From: an uncultured cyanobacterium
Lineage (GTDB): Bacteria > Cyanobacteriota > Cyanobacteriia > Cyanobacteriales > Chroococcidiopsidaceae
DNA: 25,308 nucleotides
Assembly: GCA_946221495.1 (NCBI GenBank)
Contig: CAMIFA010000065.1
Location: forward strand, 1 to 25,308
Reading direction: 5' to 3'
The notes beneath the pieces were generated by a model, which was not told where the DNA came from, made no database searches, and saw only the letters and a program-made list of their open reading frames with translations. Positions 7,701 through 15,508 of this stretch are shown here, in pieces. Numbering within the stretch: position 1 is the first letter of the stretch; each line of letters opens with the position of its first letter. A program made the position numbers and the translations under genes.

Positions 7701-8966
7701 ATGACTTTTGATCTTCTCGATCCGCTTGTACCAGATACAGCGCTTTCTGTAGCTGGATTAACAGCTTACATTCAGGCGTTATTAGAACAGGACGATCAGC
7801 TACGCTCGTTTTGGGTAACTGGGGAAGTTTCTAGTATCAATCAACATCGTCGCGGACTATTTTTTACGCTGCAAGATCCAGATACGCCAGCAGCAATTAA
7901 TTGTGTAGCCTGGAACAGCCAATTAGAAAAACTGATACAAATGCCAATTGCCGGAGAGCAGATCATTGTTTTGGGCAGTATTAAGGTTTATCCGCAACGC
8001 GGACAGTACCAATTGATGGCGTGGCAGGTATTACCAGCAGGAGAAGGTTTACTGGCTCTGCGCTATCGACAGCTACGGCAGCGATTAGCGGCGGAGGGAT
8101 TATTCGATGTAGAACGTAAGCGATCGCTGCCGACTCATCCTCAAAAAATTGCTGTTGTTACATCTCCGGCTGCTGCTGCTTGGGGAGACATTCAAAAAAC
8201 ACTTAAACATCGTTATCCTGGTTTGCACGTACTATTTTCTCCCGCGATCGTGCAAGGCGAACAAGCACCAGAATCAATAGTTAAGGCAATAAAACGGGTA
8301 GAAAGAGATCAACGCGCTCAGGTGCTGATTTTAGCGCGGGGAGGGGGAGCAGTTGAGGAACTAGCTTGCTTTAACGATGAACGAGTAGTGCGAGCGATCG
8401 CGCTTTGTTCTATTCCAGTAGTTACTGGCATTGGTCATCAACGCGATGAATCTTTAGCTGACTTAGTTGCCGATGCTTGTTTCCATACTCCCACTGCGGC
8501 GGCAGAACAAGTTGTGCCAGAATTAGCTGAACTTTATGCCCAGCATCAACAACGGATAATAGCACTGCATGAAGTTGTAAATAGGCAATTACAAATAGCC
8601 AATGAGCAAGTGCTGCGATTACGAAATCGCTTGCGGCGGCTACGATTGGATCAACAAATTAATAAAGAAAAGCAGTTATTAACCTGGAAGCGTCAACAGC
8701 TATTACAGATTACTAATCAACGATTTCAATCGGCTTCCCAGCACTGCCAATTATTGCGAGAAAAGCTGACAACTCTTGACCCGAAAGCTGTGTTAAAACG
8801 CGGCTATGCCCTGGTGCAGCAAGAAGATGGGGCGAACCGCGAAGGCGGCAAGCCCGTTTGGGGCATCGCTCGTTCCTCAGATCAATTAGTACCAGGTCAG
8901 AAATTGTTGATTCAATTGGGTCAAGGTGGGGTTAAAGCTATTATCGAAGAGATTTTAGAATTATAG
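7701..8966 (+). CDS. xseA: Exodeoxyribonuclease VII large subunit
   Basis: XseA is the catalytic subunit of exonuclease VII, which degrades single-stranded DNA from both ends in repair and recombination. It has an N-terminal OB-fold (LSVAGLTAYI..., WVTGEVSSINQHRRGLFFTLQD). The catalytic core shows AVVTSPAAAAWGDI, ILARGGGAVEEL, FNDERVVRAI and VVTGIGHQRDESLAD, with DxCxHTPTAAAE just after. A long coiled-coil stalk follows, then the conserved end LDPKAVLKRGYALV. I chose ATG 7701 (421 residues), preceded by GGGGTGGG; an in-frame TTG at 7689 would add four residues. XseB lies 316 bp downstream rather than directly adjacent, with a small opposite-strand gene between. Confidence 0.95.
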   Translation: MTFDLLDPLVPDTALSVAGLTAYIQALLEQDDQLRSFWVTGEVSSINQHRRGLFFTLQDPDTPAAINCVAWNSQLEKLIQMPIAGEQIIVLGSIKVYPQRGQYQLMAWQVLPAGEGLLALRYRQLRQRLAAEGLFDVERKRSLPTHPQKIAVVTSPAAAAWGDIQKTLKHRYPGLHVLFSPAIVQGEQAPESIVKAIKRVERDQRAQVLILARGGGAVEELACFNDERVVRAIALCSIPVVTGIGHQRDESLADLVADACFHTPTAAAEQVVPELAELYAQHQQRIIALHEVVNRQLQIANEQVLRLRNRLRRLRLDQQINKEKQLLTWKRQQLLQITNQRFQSASQHCQLLREKLTTLDPKAVLKRGYALVQQEDGANREGGKPVWGIARSSDQLVPGQKLLIQLGQGGVKAIIEEILEL

Positions 8967-8996
8967 GATTGTATAACTTTCAGATGAGGAGAACTG

Positions 8997-9245
8997 TTAA
9001 CTACCGCAATCTCCGCCATCGCTACCACAGTCTCCTCCAAAATCAAAACTATAATCTGCACCAAAATTATAGTCGTCTCCCCAACTATCGCCACAAATCA
9101 TGCCGTCACTTTCTCCACCAACATAGTAACGACGCTTCGCTTTCTGGGAGAGAACATTGATAAATCCTATAATCATAGAGAATATCCCGATTACAACACT
9201 AAGGAAAATTCCTAATAGTATTACAAACTGGAAAAAATTAACCAT
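8997..9245 (-). CDS. Small membrane protein with Gly/Asp/Cys-rich tail
   Basis: I do not recognise the family. The 82-residue product has one long N-terminal hydrophobic helix (about 4-31). Next comes a basic cluster (QKAKRRYY), which would place the C-terminus in the cytoplasm. A low-complexity tail follows, rich in Gly, Asp, Tyr and Cys, with repeated GGDCGS and GDDYNFG-like units and three cysteines. A coherent membrane helix, positive-inside residues and an ordered tail argue for a real gene. The lack of a clear Shine-Dalgarno argues against it. It lies on the opposite strand between xseA and xseB, which are usually adjacent. A role in metal binding or membrane association would be guesswork. 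Confidence 0.55.
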   Translation of the reverse strand: MVNFFQFVILLGIFLSVVIGIFSMIIGFINVLSQKAKRRYYVGGESDGMICGDSWGDDYNFGADYSFDFGGDCGSDGGDCGS

Positions 9246-9282
9246 ATAAGCACTATTGATTTCTTGCTACTGATTTTAAATT

Positions 9283-9540
9283 ATGACTGAACCCACTAGT
9301 GTTTCTAGTTCTAATTCAGCTAATGTGGCATTTCCTGAAGACTGGAATTATGAAGCGGTTGTTGCCAAAGTAGAAACAATTACTGCGGCAATTGAAGCAG
9401 GGGAATTGGAATTAGAGGAAGTGTTCGAGCAGTTTGCAGCGGCTGTTGAATATCTGCGTCAATGCGAAGACTTTTTGCAACAGCGACAGCAGCAGGTGGA
9501 TTTGTTGATTGAGACACTAACTGATGAGCCGCAATTTTAG
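9283..9540 (+). CDS. xseB: Exodeoxyribonuclease VII small subunit
   Basis: XseB binds several-fold to the XseA stalk and is required for a functional exonuclease VII. The 85-residue protein fits the family in size and pattern. A disordered Ser/Thr/Asn-rich start (1-18) leads into a two-helix core with EDWNYEAVVAKVETI, the LEEVFEQFAAAVEYLRQCEDFL block and a QQRQQQVDLLIE helix. Usual xseB genes overlap or closely follow xseA; here 316 bp and an opposite-strand gene intervene, so it probably has its own promoter. The stop lies 8 bp from the stop of the convergent nurA. Confidence 0.9.
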   Translation: MTEPTSVSSSNSANVAFPEDWNYEAVVAKVETITAAIEAGELELEEVFEQFAAAVEYLRQCEDFLQQRQQQVDLLIETLTDEPQF

Positions 9541-9548
9541 CAAATGAA

Positions 9549-10724
9549 TTAAGCAATACTGCCGCGTTTTCTCGCTTCTTTGTAGGAAGTCCCAACATTT
9601 TTTAAACCTGCTTTAATCATTTGTTGCTCGAGTAGGGCAAAGAAACGAGCGCGATCGCCTCCGCGCACAACTGCTTGATTGTGAGCTTCCGCCAGGGCAA
9701 CTGGATAGCCGTATCCTTTTTGTACCTGAGCCAACATTAAACCAAGCGATCGCTCTAGCATTGCGGCATCTTCTGCTACCCAAGCTGGTACTTCAATTCG
9801 CGCTATTTCTGTACCAACATGGACATAACAGAAGTAAATGGCGTGAGCGCCGTATAAATCGATAATCCGCGCGGAACTCCGCCACAAAGCACTGCGTTGT
9901 CCTGGCTGAAGTTGAATTGTCCATAGAGCAGTATCCCGCAATGGATCTAAGACGTGACAAGGTACTTTTTCTAGTTGATTGGGGCAATAAGTTATACAGT
10001 CTGGAACTTCGTGGGGGCAGGCTTGCAGACGTAAAAAGTTAAGGGCTTCGCCACTACGAGAGGCGCTGAGATAGCCCATTAAGGGAATACCAAAGTCTTG
10101 TAATTGATCCCAAGCGTCAATGATTTGGGGCAGAATTTGCTCGCGGGCGGCTTCTGGCAATTGTTCTAAAAACCAGTAAATCAATGAGCCGTCCACCATT
10201 GCTAGAGTTGGCAAGGACATGGGAGCAATGCCCGCTAGTTCTGCTAATACTGTTGCTTCTGAAGCAGTACGCCGATAGCCCATCCATTCTTCGGTACGAA
10301 TTCCCCACTGCCGAGAAATATAAAGGTCTTCAGGGCGATAAAAGACCTCTGGTAAGCTATCTAGGAGTGGGTGTCGGTTCTGCCCATAATGCAACATTAC
10401 CCGACCAATATTCAGGAGGTAGCAATAAGCAATTTCGTGGTGGTTCGGGGCAATTTGGGAACCATCCGTAGCAATCACAGTATGCATTGCTGGCGGTACT
10501 GGTAAATCAATGCAGGTGTTTAATGGTTCAACTGGTACACCAGCAGTAAACAAGAGGCGATCGCGCCATTGCTTTTGGCGTTGTAACAATTGAGCTTGTT
10601 GGGCATGAGCTGCCGCTAGTAATTGTTGAGCCAAGTCCAAACGTTGGCGACTCGCAGCAGCCTCTAGGGTTAGATGCTGGCTGATGCCCTGCATTTGCAG
10701 CGCTAGTTTTGTAATATCAAGCAT
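9549..10724 (-). CDS. nurA: NurA-domain nuclease
   Basis: NurA nucleases resect DNA ends, classically with the HerA translocase in archaea; related proteins are widespread in bacteria. The 391-residue protein shows NurA signatures. There is a first acidic motif ATDGSQ (D87), a second VDGSLIYW (D178), a YLSASRSGEALNF block and a late GYPVALAEAH segment (H348), in the family order. The N-terminal 70 residues form a Gln/Ala-rich helical region. No herA is visible in the window, so any partner lies elsewhere. The ATG is followed upstream by a short tandem repeat and then the HAD gene in the same direction (93 bp), possibly one transcript. The domain call is good; the symbol is by family. Confidence 0.8.
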   Translation of the reverse strand: MLDITKLALQMQGISQHLTLEAAASRQRLDLAQQLLAAAHAQQAQLLQRQKQWRDRLLFTAGVPVEPLNTCIDLPVPPAMHTVIATDGSQIAPNHHEIAYCYLLNIGRVMLHYGQNRHPLLDSLPEVFYRPEDLYISRQWGIRTEEWMGYRRTASEATVLAELAGIAPMSLPTLAMVDGSLIYWFLEQLPEAAREQILPQIIDAWDQLQDFGIPLMGYLSASRSGEALNFLRLQACPHEVPDCITYCPNQLEKVPCHVLDPLRDTALWTIQLQPGQRSALWRSSARIIDLYGAHAIYFCYVHVGTEIARIEVPAWVAEDAAMLERSLGLMLAQVQKGYGYPVALAEAHNQAVVRGGDRARFFALLEQQMIKAGLKNVGTSYKEARKRGSIA

Positions 10725-10726
10725 AG

Positions 10727-10754
10727 TTAGCTATCAGCTATTAGCTATCAGCTT
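10727..10754. repeat. Two tandem copies of a 14-bp sequence upstream of nurA
   Basis: TTAGCTATCAGCTA (10727-10740) is followed directly by TTAGCTATCAGCTT (10741-10754), matching at 13 of 14 positions. It lies 3 bp before the nurA start codon, in the space where a ribosome site would be expected. Confidence 0.8.
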
Positions 10755-10817
10755 AAATTAATTGTTGCTTATTTGTTATTTAATGACTAAAAAATCAAAT
10801 ATCTTAAATGAAACTAC

Positions 10818-11594
10818 TTACGACCAAGTAGATAAATCTTGAGCAAACTGGGAAAGTGATAACACTTCAATTCGCTCGTCTCCATGGGCGGCTTTCCGTT
10901 CTGAGGCAGTATTGTAACCCCAATCTGCTAGGTAAAGCTTTACAGAATCAAGGTCTGGTTGCTGTTGCACTAATTTCAATGTTTTGAGTCTATCTTCTAC
11001 AAACCATAAATTGAGCGGCGTTCCACTTACTGTGATTAATTCCCGGATAATTTCGGATTTTGGACGCTGGGATTCTTTGCCAATAATCCATTCTTCAGGT
11101 AGATTTACGTTTTGTTGCTGCAATAGCTTACTAACGAATCGCCCTTCTTTAGTAGTGATAATCACTGGCTGAACAGGACTATTAATAAGGAATTGCAATT
11201 TATCGATCACACCAGGGTAAAATCGATGCATACTTAGCCAGCCATCCTCATCTGTGGCAATCCAATCGTCCCGCAATTGATCTAGTTTTTTGCCTATTTC
11301 TGCTGCTGTAAGACTTGCTTCTTGTAACAACTGTTGTGCTAACGTTGCCCAATCCTGCAAAATTTTTTCTTGAGGAATTCCTAATATCAAAGCTCTGATT
11401 AAAACTGGCATTTCCCATCCAGTCTCAATTACAGGTCTTAGCTGATAAAACTGAGCAGCTAAATCAGGCAATGGGATTTGGCTGGAAGGCGACCATATTT
11501 GACAGTAAGTACGCCAAGCAGTTTCAAAATATTCAATTAGCCCATCACATATAACGCCATCAAAATCGAGGGCTAAAATCTGGGGAATTGCCAT
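10818..11594 (-). CDS. HAD-superfamily hydrolase
   Basis: A cytoplasmic HAD-fold phosphatase-like protein of 258 residues. Motif I is LALDFDGVICDG (nucleophile D10, acid D12), a large helical cap follows, motif II is VIITTKEGR, motif III is the Lys in RPKSEIIREL, and motif IV is FVEDRL, so Glu-Asp replaces the commoner Asp-Asp. Substrate is unknown. The frame extends 19 codons further upstream to an ATG at 11651. I chose the ATG at 11594 because HAD proteins open just before motif I and the extra residues look non-homologous. An AGAAAG six bases before it is a weak ribosome site. It is followed by nurA in the same direction. Confidence 0.8.
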   Translation of the reverse strand: MAIPQILALDFDGVICDGLIEYFETAWRTYCQIWSPSSQIPLPDLAAQFYQLRPVIETGWEMPVLIRALILGIPQEKILQDWATLAQQLLQEASLTAAEIGKKLDQLRDDWIATDEDGWLSMHRFYPGVIDKLQFLINSPVQPVIITTKEGRFVSKLLQQQNVNLPEEWIIGKESQRPKSEIIRELITVSGTPLNLWFVEDRLKTLKLVQQQPDLDSVKLYLADWGYNTASERKAAHGDERIEVLSLSQFAQDLSTWS

Positions 11595-11835
11595 TATCTT
11601 TCTAGAACTACGCTCGATAATTGTCCTGAATAAGCTACTAGTAGGATACATAGCTCATTCACTTAAATTGTTTATTCACAAATTCTGTTTTTGTTGCGTA
11701 TTGTCTATAGATTACATCTAGATTTTGACAATTCAAACACTAACCTGTAGGAGCGCAGCAATTTGAGTTGAAGATTAGTAGATTGCGATCGCCAATAAAC
11801 CATAGACCCAACTCAATAACCTACTTTACCTTGTG

Positions 11836-12555
11836 TTAGCCGCTAAACCCAATTACTAAAAATGCTACGGAGCCAATCAATACTAGAATTGAAAGCGCTA
11901 TGCCAGTATCAGGACTACCTCTACCGTTACACGATTCATCTACCCAAGAAGGAATATTACTCGCTTGAGTGGCAGGTGATAAATTAACATCATCCTCAAG
12001 GGTAGATAGTGTCTGCGTAAGTACACCGTTACCGTTTGTTTCAGCTACGGTCATATTTGCTGTTATTACACTATCTCCGTTTGCCTTAGCTAGATTATCT
12101 ACCGCCATTACTCCATTGCCGTTTATTGCAGCTACAGTATTTGTTGTTATTACTCCGTTGCCATTACCGTTTGCCTTAGCTAGATTATCCGCCGTTACTC
12201 CATTGCCATTTGTTGCAGCCACAGTATTTGCTGTTATTACTCCATTGCCATTACCATTTATCTTGGCTACAAAAGTCGGCTCATTTAACGATTTCAATTC
12301 TTCATCAGGATTAAAGTTAAGACCCAAGGCTGCAACGATTTGATCGGGATTATTGCTTAGAGCAACGATCAGAGGAAGTAACTGAGTAAGCTCTGGCTCC
12401 AGATTAGCCAAGATCGCTAAGATAAAACTAGAGGAAGGGCGGCGCTGCCCGTCGTAAGTTCCCCAAACTCGCAGTTGTACTAGCCAGGGACGATTCTTTT
12501 GGTAGTAAAGCAGCCACTTAATTTTTAAAGAGTGACGTAAATGCTGGATATTCAC
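11836..12555 (-). CDS. DUF5331-like cyanobacterial protein with Asn-Gly repeats and a C-terminal membrane anchor
   Basis: Three parts are visible in this 239-residue protein. The N-terminal 83 residues form a conserved-looking domain (NIQHLRHSLKIKWLLYYQ, VWGTYDGQRRPSSSFIL, AALGLNFNP) that I recall as DUF5331, a cyanobacterial family without known function. Residues 97-178 are an imperfect tandem repeat rich in Asn-Gly. A short linker leads to one C-terminal hydrophobic helix (about 219-237), suggesting a tail-anchored protein with a cytoplasmic domain. The Asn-Gly repeats probably form a flexible spacer and may vary in number between strains. Its partners are unknown. The 30-codon membrane ORF upstream is on the same strand. 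Confidence 0.65.
   Translation of the reverse strand: MNIQHLRHSLKIKWLLYYQKNRPWLVQLRVWGTYDGQRRPSSSFILAILANLEPELTQLLPLIVALSNNPDQIVAALGLNFNPDEELKSLNEPTFVAKINGNGNGVITANTVAATNGNGVTADNLAKANGNGNGVITTNTVAAINGNGVMAVDNLAKANGDSVITANMTVAETNGNGVLTQTLSTLEDDVNLSPATQASNIPSWVDESCNGRGSPDTGIALSILVLIGSVAFLVIGFSG
12022..12267 (-). repeat. Tandem repeat encoding Asn-Gly-rich units
   Basis: Three in-frame units of 29, 30 and 23 codons each begin A-K-(I/A)-N-G and end with a T/I-N-G-N-G-V stretch. The first two continue into an A-D-N-L-like end. The second unit begins AKANGNGNGVITTNTVAA. The repeats lie inside the DUF5331-like gene and are a likely site of length change. Confidence 0.75.
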
Positions 12556-12741
12556 GCGATACCTCGATCCGAGTCAAAACAGACGTAACAGCAAGTAAGT
12601 CCTTGGTTAAGAGTTGGGAGCTTACAAAGCAAGAGCCTAAGTAAATTTTATTAAAGCAGAATTAAAAGAAGTAGCAGACAAATTTAATATTTGAATAATT
12701 TGGCAGACAGGTGTCTTGTTAAACAGCAAAATTAATATATT

Positions 12742-12834
12742 TCAGCGAATCTGACTAAAATATACCGCCGCCAAGACAATTAAACTTAAAAGCCCTAAAG
12801 GAACCCAGAGATTAGGAAGATCCGATAGATTCAT
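12742..12834 (-). CDS. Candidate 30-residue single-helix membrane peptide
   Basis: This ORF is too short for usual gene finders. ATG is preceded by GAAGG with a five-base spacer, a good ribosome site. The product has a polar start (MNLSDLPN), one hydrophobic helix (LWVPLGLLSLIVLAAVYFSQ) and ends Gln-Ile-Arg-stop. This resembles the style of the tiny single-helix subunits of photosynthetic complexes (PetL, PetN, PsbM and similar), but I could not match it to any of them. It sits 186 bp upstream of the DUF5331-like gene on the same strand, in an otherwise empty region. Whether it is translated is an inference from the ribosome site and helix. Confidence 0.45.
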   Translation of the reverse strand: MNLSDLPNLWVPLGLLSLIVLAAVYFSQIR

Positions 12835-12982
12835 CACAACCTTCAAACTTACAAACATCACTAATTGAGATCCAGTAAGCGCGATTCGTGAACGCTAACG
12901 CCTAAGCAGCCTCAAAAATTTCTGACCCCTCTTTTCAAATCTGCAATCAAAATTGAGCAGCATTATCATAGGGTTGATTGTA

Positions 12983-15508
12983 ATGTCTTCATTACCAATA
13001 TGGCTACAAGAAAGAACTGCGCTAGGAGTTCTTTCCCCAGAAGTATTAAATGGCATTGCCGAAGTCATTGAAGATCAAGTAGTGCCAGCAAACTACCGCT
13101 TAGTTATCCAAGACACGCCGCCCCAAGCATTATACATTCTTAAACAAGGTCAGCTAGAAAGCGAAGACACTTTACAAACAAAATTATCACCTTGTGGCTT
13201 CCTGCCAGGAACAGTCATAAACTTACAAGAATTGCTGCTAAATCAGCCAAGTCAAAGAACAATAATTACCTTAAGTGAGTGTCATCTGTGGGTTGTCAGT
13301 GCTACCAAATTTCAGCAACTAGTAGCTAAATACCCAGAAATTTTCCAAACTCTTTCACAGCAACTGGCACAAGAACTAGCTCAGGTAGCTTCCCAACTTA
13401 CCTACGAGCAGGAGCGTCAAGCAGCATTACGTCCTTATTTTGTCACCAAGGCTAAACGTGGAGTAGTGGGGACAAGCCGTTATGCAGTCCGCCTGCGCCA
13501 ACAAATTAAACAAGCAACACAAGATACGCGACCTGTGCTTGTTTTTGGAGAACCAGGACTAGAAAAAGACAATCTATCTGCCTTAATTCACTTTAGTTCT
13601 CAAAAACGTCGAGAGCCAATAATTCAGATTCTTTGTGGTCTGCTGCAAACAAGTGGAGCAGATCTATTTGGTCGTGTAGGTGGTAAACCCGGACTGTTGG
13701 AATGGCTAGGCGAAGGAACATTGGTACTTAATAATATCCAAGACCTGCCACCTGAACTAGTACCAAAAATAGCTCAATTACTGGAAACGGGTAATTACAC
13801 TCCGGTTAGCCGTTCCGGAGAGCCACCAGCTCAACTTCGTGCTAGCAAAGCCCGCATGATCATGATTGCGGAAAAAAGTTTACCTGTAATTGATCGCTTG
13901 GTAGGTCACTCAATAAAAGTTCCACCACTACGGGTACGTAAAGCCGATATTAAAGCCCAAGTAGACTACTACGCTAGCCTTTACTGCCGAGCCAAACAGC
14001 TTGCCAAACCGCAAGTAACACCAGAAGCTTTACGTCGCTTACAAGAATACGATTTCCCTGGTAATCTGCGGGAGCTACAAAGCTTAGTAGAACGAGCAAT
14101 TGTCCAGTCTGCGGGAGCGCCAGAACTAACAGAAGAAGTTTTCTGGTCAACACGGGTTAAAGGCAAGCGGTTTCGCTTCAACCTCCTCAATGCTTATCCT
14201 GATTTACGGCGGTTTCTCCGCAGTGATTGGTGGCCCGATCGCCTTAACTACGGCTTTACTTTAGGAGCGTTTGCCGTTGTTGTTCTGCTGTTGTTTGTTG
14301 GTCCTCAGCATCGTCATCAGAATTTAGCCTTAAATTTATTTTGGGCTTGGTGGTGGCCATTGATACTATTAGGATTTCCGTTTGTGGGTCGCCTGTGGTG
14401 TGCTGTCTGCCCGTTTATGATTTATGGAGAAGTTACGCAAAAGCTGTCGCTATGGCTTTTGCCTCGGCAACTAAAGCGTTGGCCACGCGAAGAAGCTGAA
14501 AAATGGGGCGGCTGGTTTTTGTTTGGATTATTTGCCCTGATTTTTTTGTGGGAAGAACTTTGGAATTTAGAAGATACTGCCTACCTTTCCTCTTGCCTGC
14601 TGCTGTTAATTACGGCGGGAGCGATGATTTTCTCGGCTATTTTTGAGCGTCGCTTTTGGTGTCGCTATTTATGTCCGATTGGCGGCATGAATGGTTTATT
14701 TGCCAAGCTATCAATGATTGAACTCCGAGCGCAGCAGGGGACTTGTTCGGCGGAATGCACCACTTATCAGTGCTACAAAGGAGGTCCCCAAAAGGGAGAA
14801 GGCTTAGAGACAGGCGGCTGCCCTTTATACTCTCATCCGGCGCAGCTAGAGGATAATCGGGACTGTGTTTTATGTATGACTTGTCTGAAAGCTTGTCCGC
14901 ACCGCTCAGTTGAGCTAAATTTGCGTCCCCCTGGAATTGAGTTATGGACTACTCATGTTCCTCGCACTTATGAAGTTGCTCTGTTGCTGCTGCTATTGGG
15001 GGGAGTTTTTCTGCACCGCTTGCCAGAAATTCAAGCTACGTTAGGCTGGCAATTTAATTTAACTCAGTTTTGGACGCACTTGGGAGTATCGTTGGTAGTT
15101 TTGGTTTTGCCGTCAATTGTGCTTTTTGCCACTTATGGTTTAATTAAGCTAATTCAGCAAGCTGTTAAATCTAAATCCCGACCTTTTGTAGAGCTTGCTT
15201 ACGGTTACTTACCCCTGGTATTAGGCGCGAGTCTGGCTCACTATTTGCGCTTAGGGTTAGGAGAAGCTGGACGCATCCTGCCTGTTGCTTGGGCAACTTT
15301 TGGCTATAACGGTACGGAATTACCGATATTAGTTGCTCACCCAGCTGTAATTGCTTTTTTGCAGGGAACAACGCTAATTTGCTCTGTACTGCTGACAATC
15401 GTATTAACTCAAAAAATTGCCCGTCAACCGCTAAGACTACTGTTGCCACAACATTTAGGAGCGATCACTCTTGGAATAAGTTTATGGGTTATTATTGTCG
15501 GTCTGTAA
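12983..15508 (+). CDS. Fusion of cyclic-nucleotide-binding-like domain, degenerate sigma-54-type AAA+ domain and membrane polyferredoxin
   Basis: Three modules occur in 841 residues. Residues 20-135 look like a cNMP-binding/CRP-like sensory domain. Residues 160-390 align with the AAA+ domain of sigma-54 activators, including the late block PPLRVRKADI...YDFPGNLRELQSLVERA. However, Walker A is GEPGLEKD, Walker B is LVLNNI instead of LFLDE, and the GAFTGA loop is missing. From 420 on there are several membrane helices with NapH/CcoG-like Fe-S motifs: WCAVCP (C473, C476), WCRYLCP (C560, C564) and a ferredoxin-like CVLCMTCLKACP (C628, C631, C634, C638). Cyanobacteria are not known to have sigma-54, so the AAA+ part is probably a ligand or signal module. 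A membrane redox sensor or electron carrier is inferred. The ATG is preferred over a TTG ten codons upstream. Confidence 0.8.
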   Translation: MSSLPIWLQERTALGVLSPEVLNGIAEVIEDQVVPANYRLVIQDTPPQALYILKQGQLESEDTLQTKLSPCGFLPGTVINLQELLLNQPSQRTIITLSECHLWVVSATKFQQLVAKYPEIFQTLSQQLAQELAQVASQLTYEQERQAALRPYFVTKAKRGVVGTSRYAVRLRQQIKQATQDTRPVLVFGEPGLEKDNLSALIHFSSQKRREPIIQILCGLLQTSGADLFGRVGGKPGLLEWLGEGTLVLNNIQDLPPELVPKIAQLLETGNYTPVSRSGEPPAQLRASKARMIMIAEKSLPVIDRLVGHSIKVPPLRVRKADIKAQVDYYASLYCRAKQLAKPQVTPEALRRLQEYDFPGNLRELQSLVERAIVQSAGAPELTEEVFWSTRVKGKRFRFNLLNAYPDLRRFLRSDWWPDRLNYGFTLGAFAVVVLLLFVGPQHRHQNLALNLFWAWWWPLILLGFPFVGRLWCAVCPFMIYGEVTQKLSLWLLPRQLKRWPREEAEKWGGWFLFGLFALIFLWEELWNLEDTAYLSSCLLLLITAGAMIFSAIFERRFWCRYLCPIGGMNGLFAKLSMIELRAQQGTCSAECTTYQCYKGGPQKGEGLETGGCPLYSHPAQLEDNRDCVLCMTCLKACPHRSVELNLRPPGIELWTTHVPRTYEVALLLLLLGGVFLHRLPEIQATLGWQFNLTQFWTHLGVSLVVLVLPSIVLFATYGLIKLIQQAVKSKSRPFVELAYGYLPLVLGASLAHYLRLGLGEAGRILPVAWATFGYNGTELPILVAHPAVIAFLQGTTLICSVLLTIVLTQKIARQPLRLLLPQHLGAITLGISLWVIIVGL

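Noticed and set aside
8969..9160. A 63-codon plus-strand frame after xseA
   Set aside because: The His/Asn/Tyr-rich product is the complement of the Gly/Asp-rich tail of the small minus-strand gene.
11969..12343. A 124-codon plus-strand frame opposite the DUF5331-like gene
   Set aside because: It exists because the Asn-Gly repeat on the other strand contains no stops in this frame; the product is a repetitive hydrophobic mirror.
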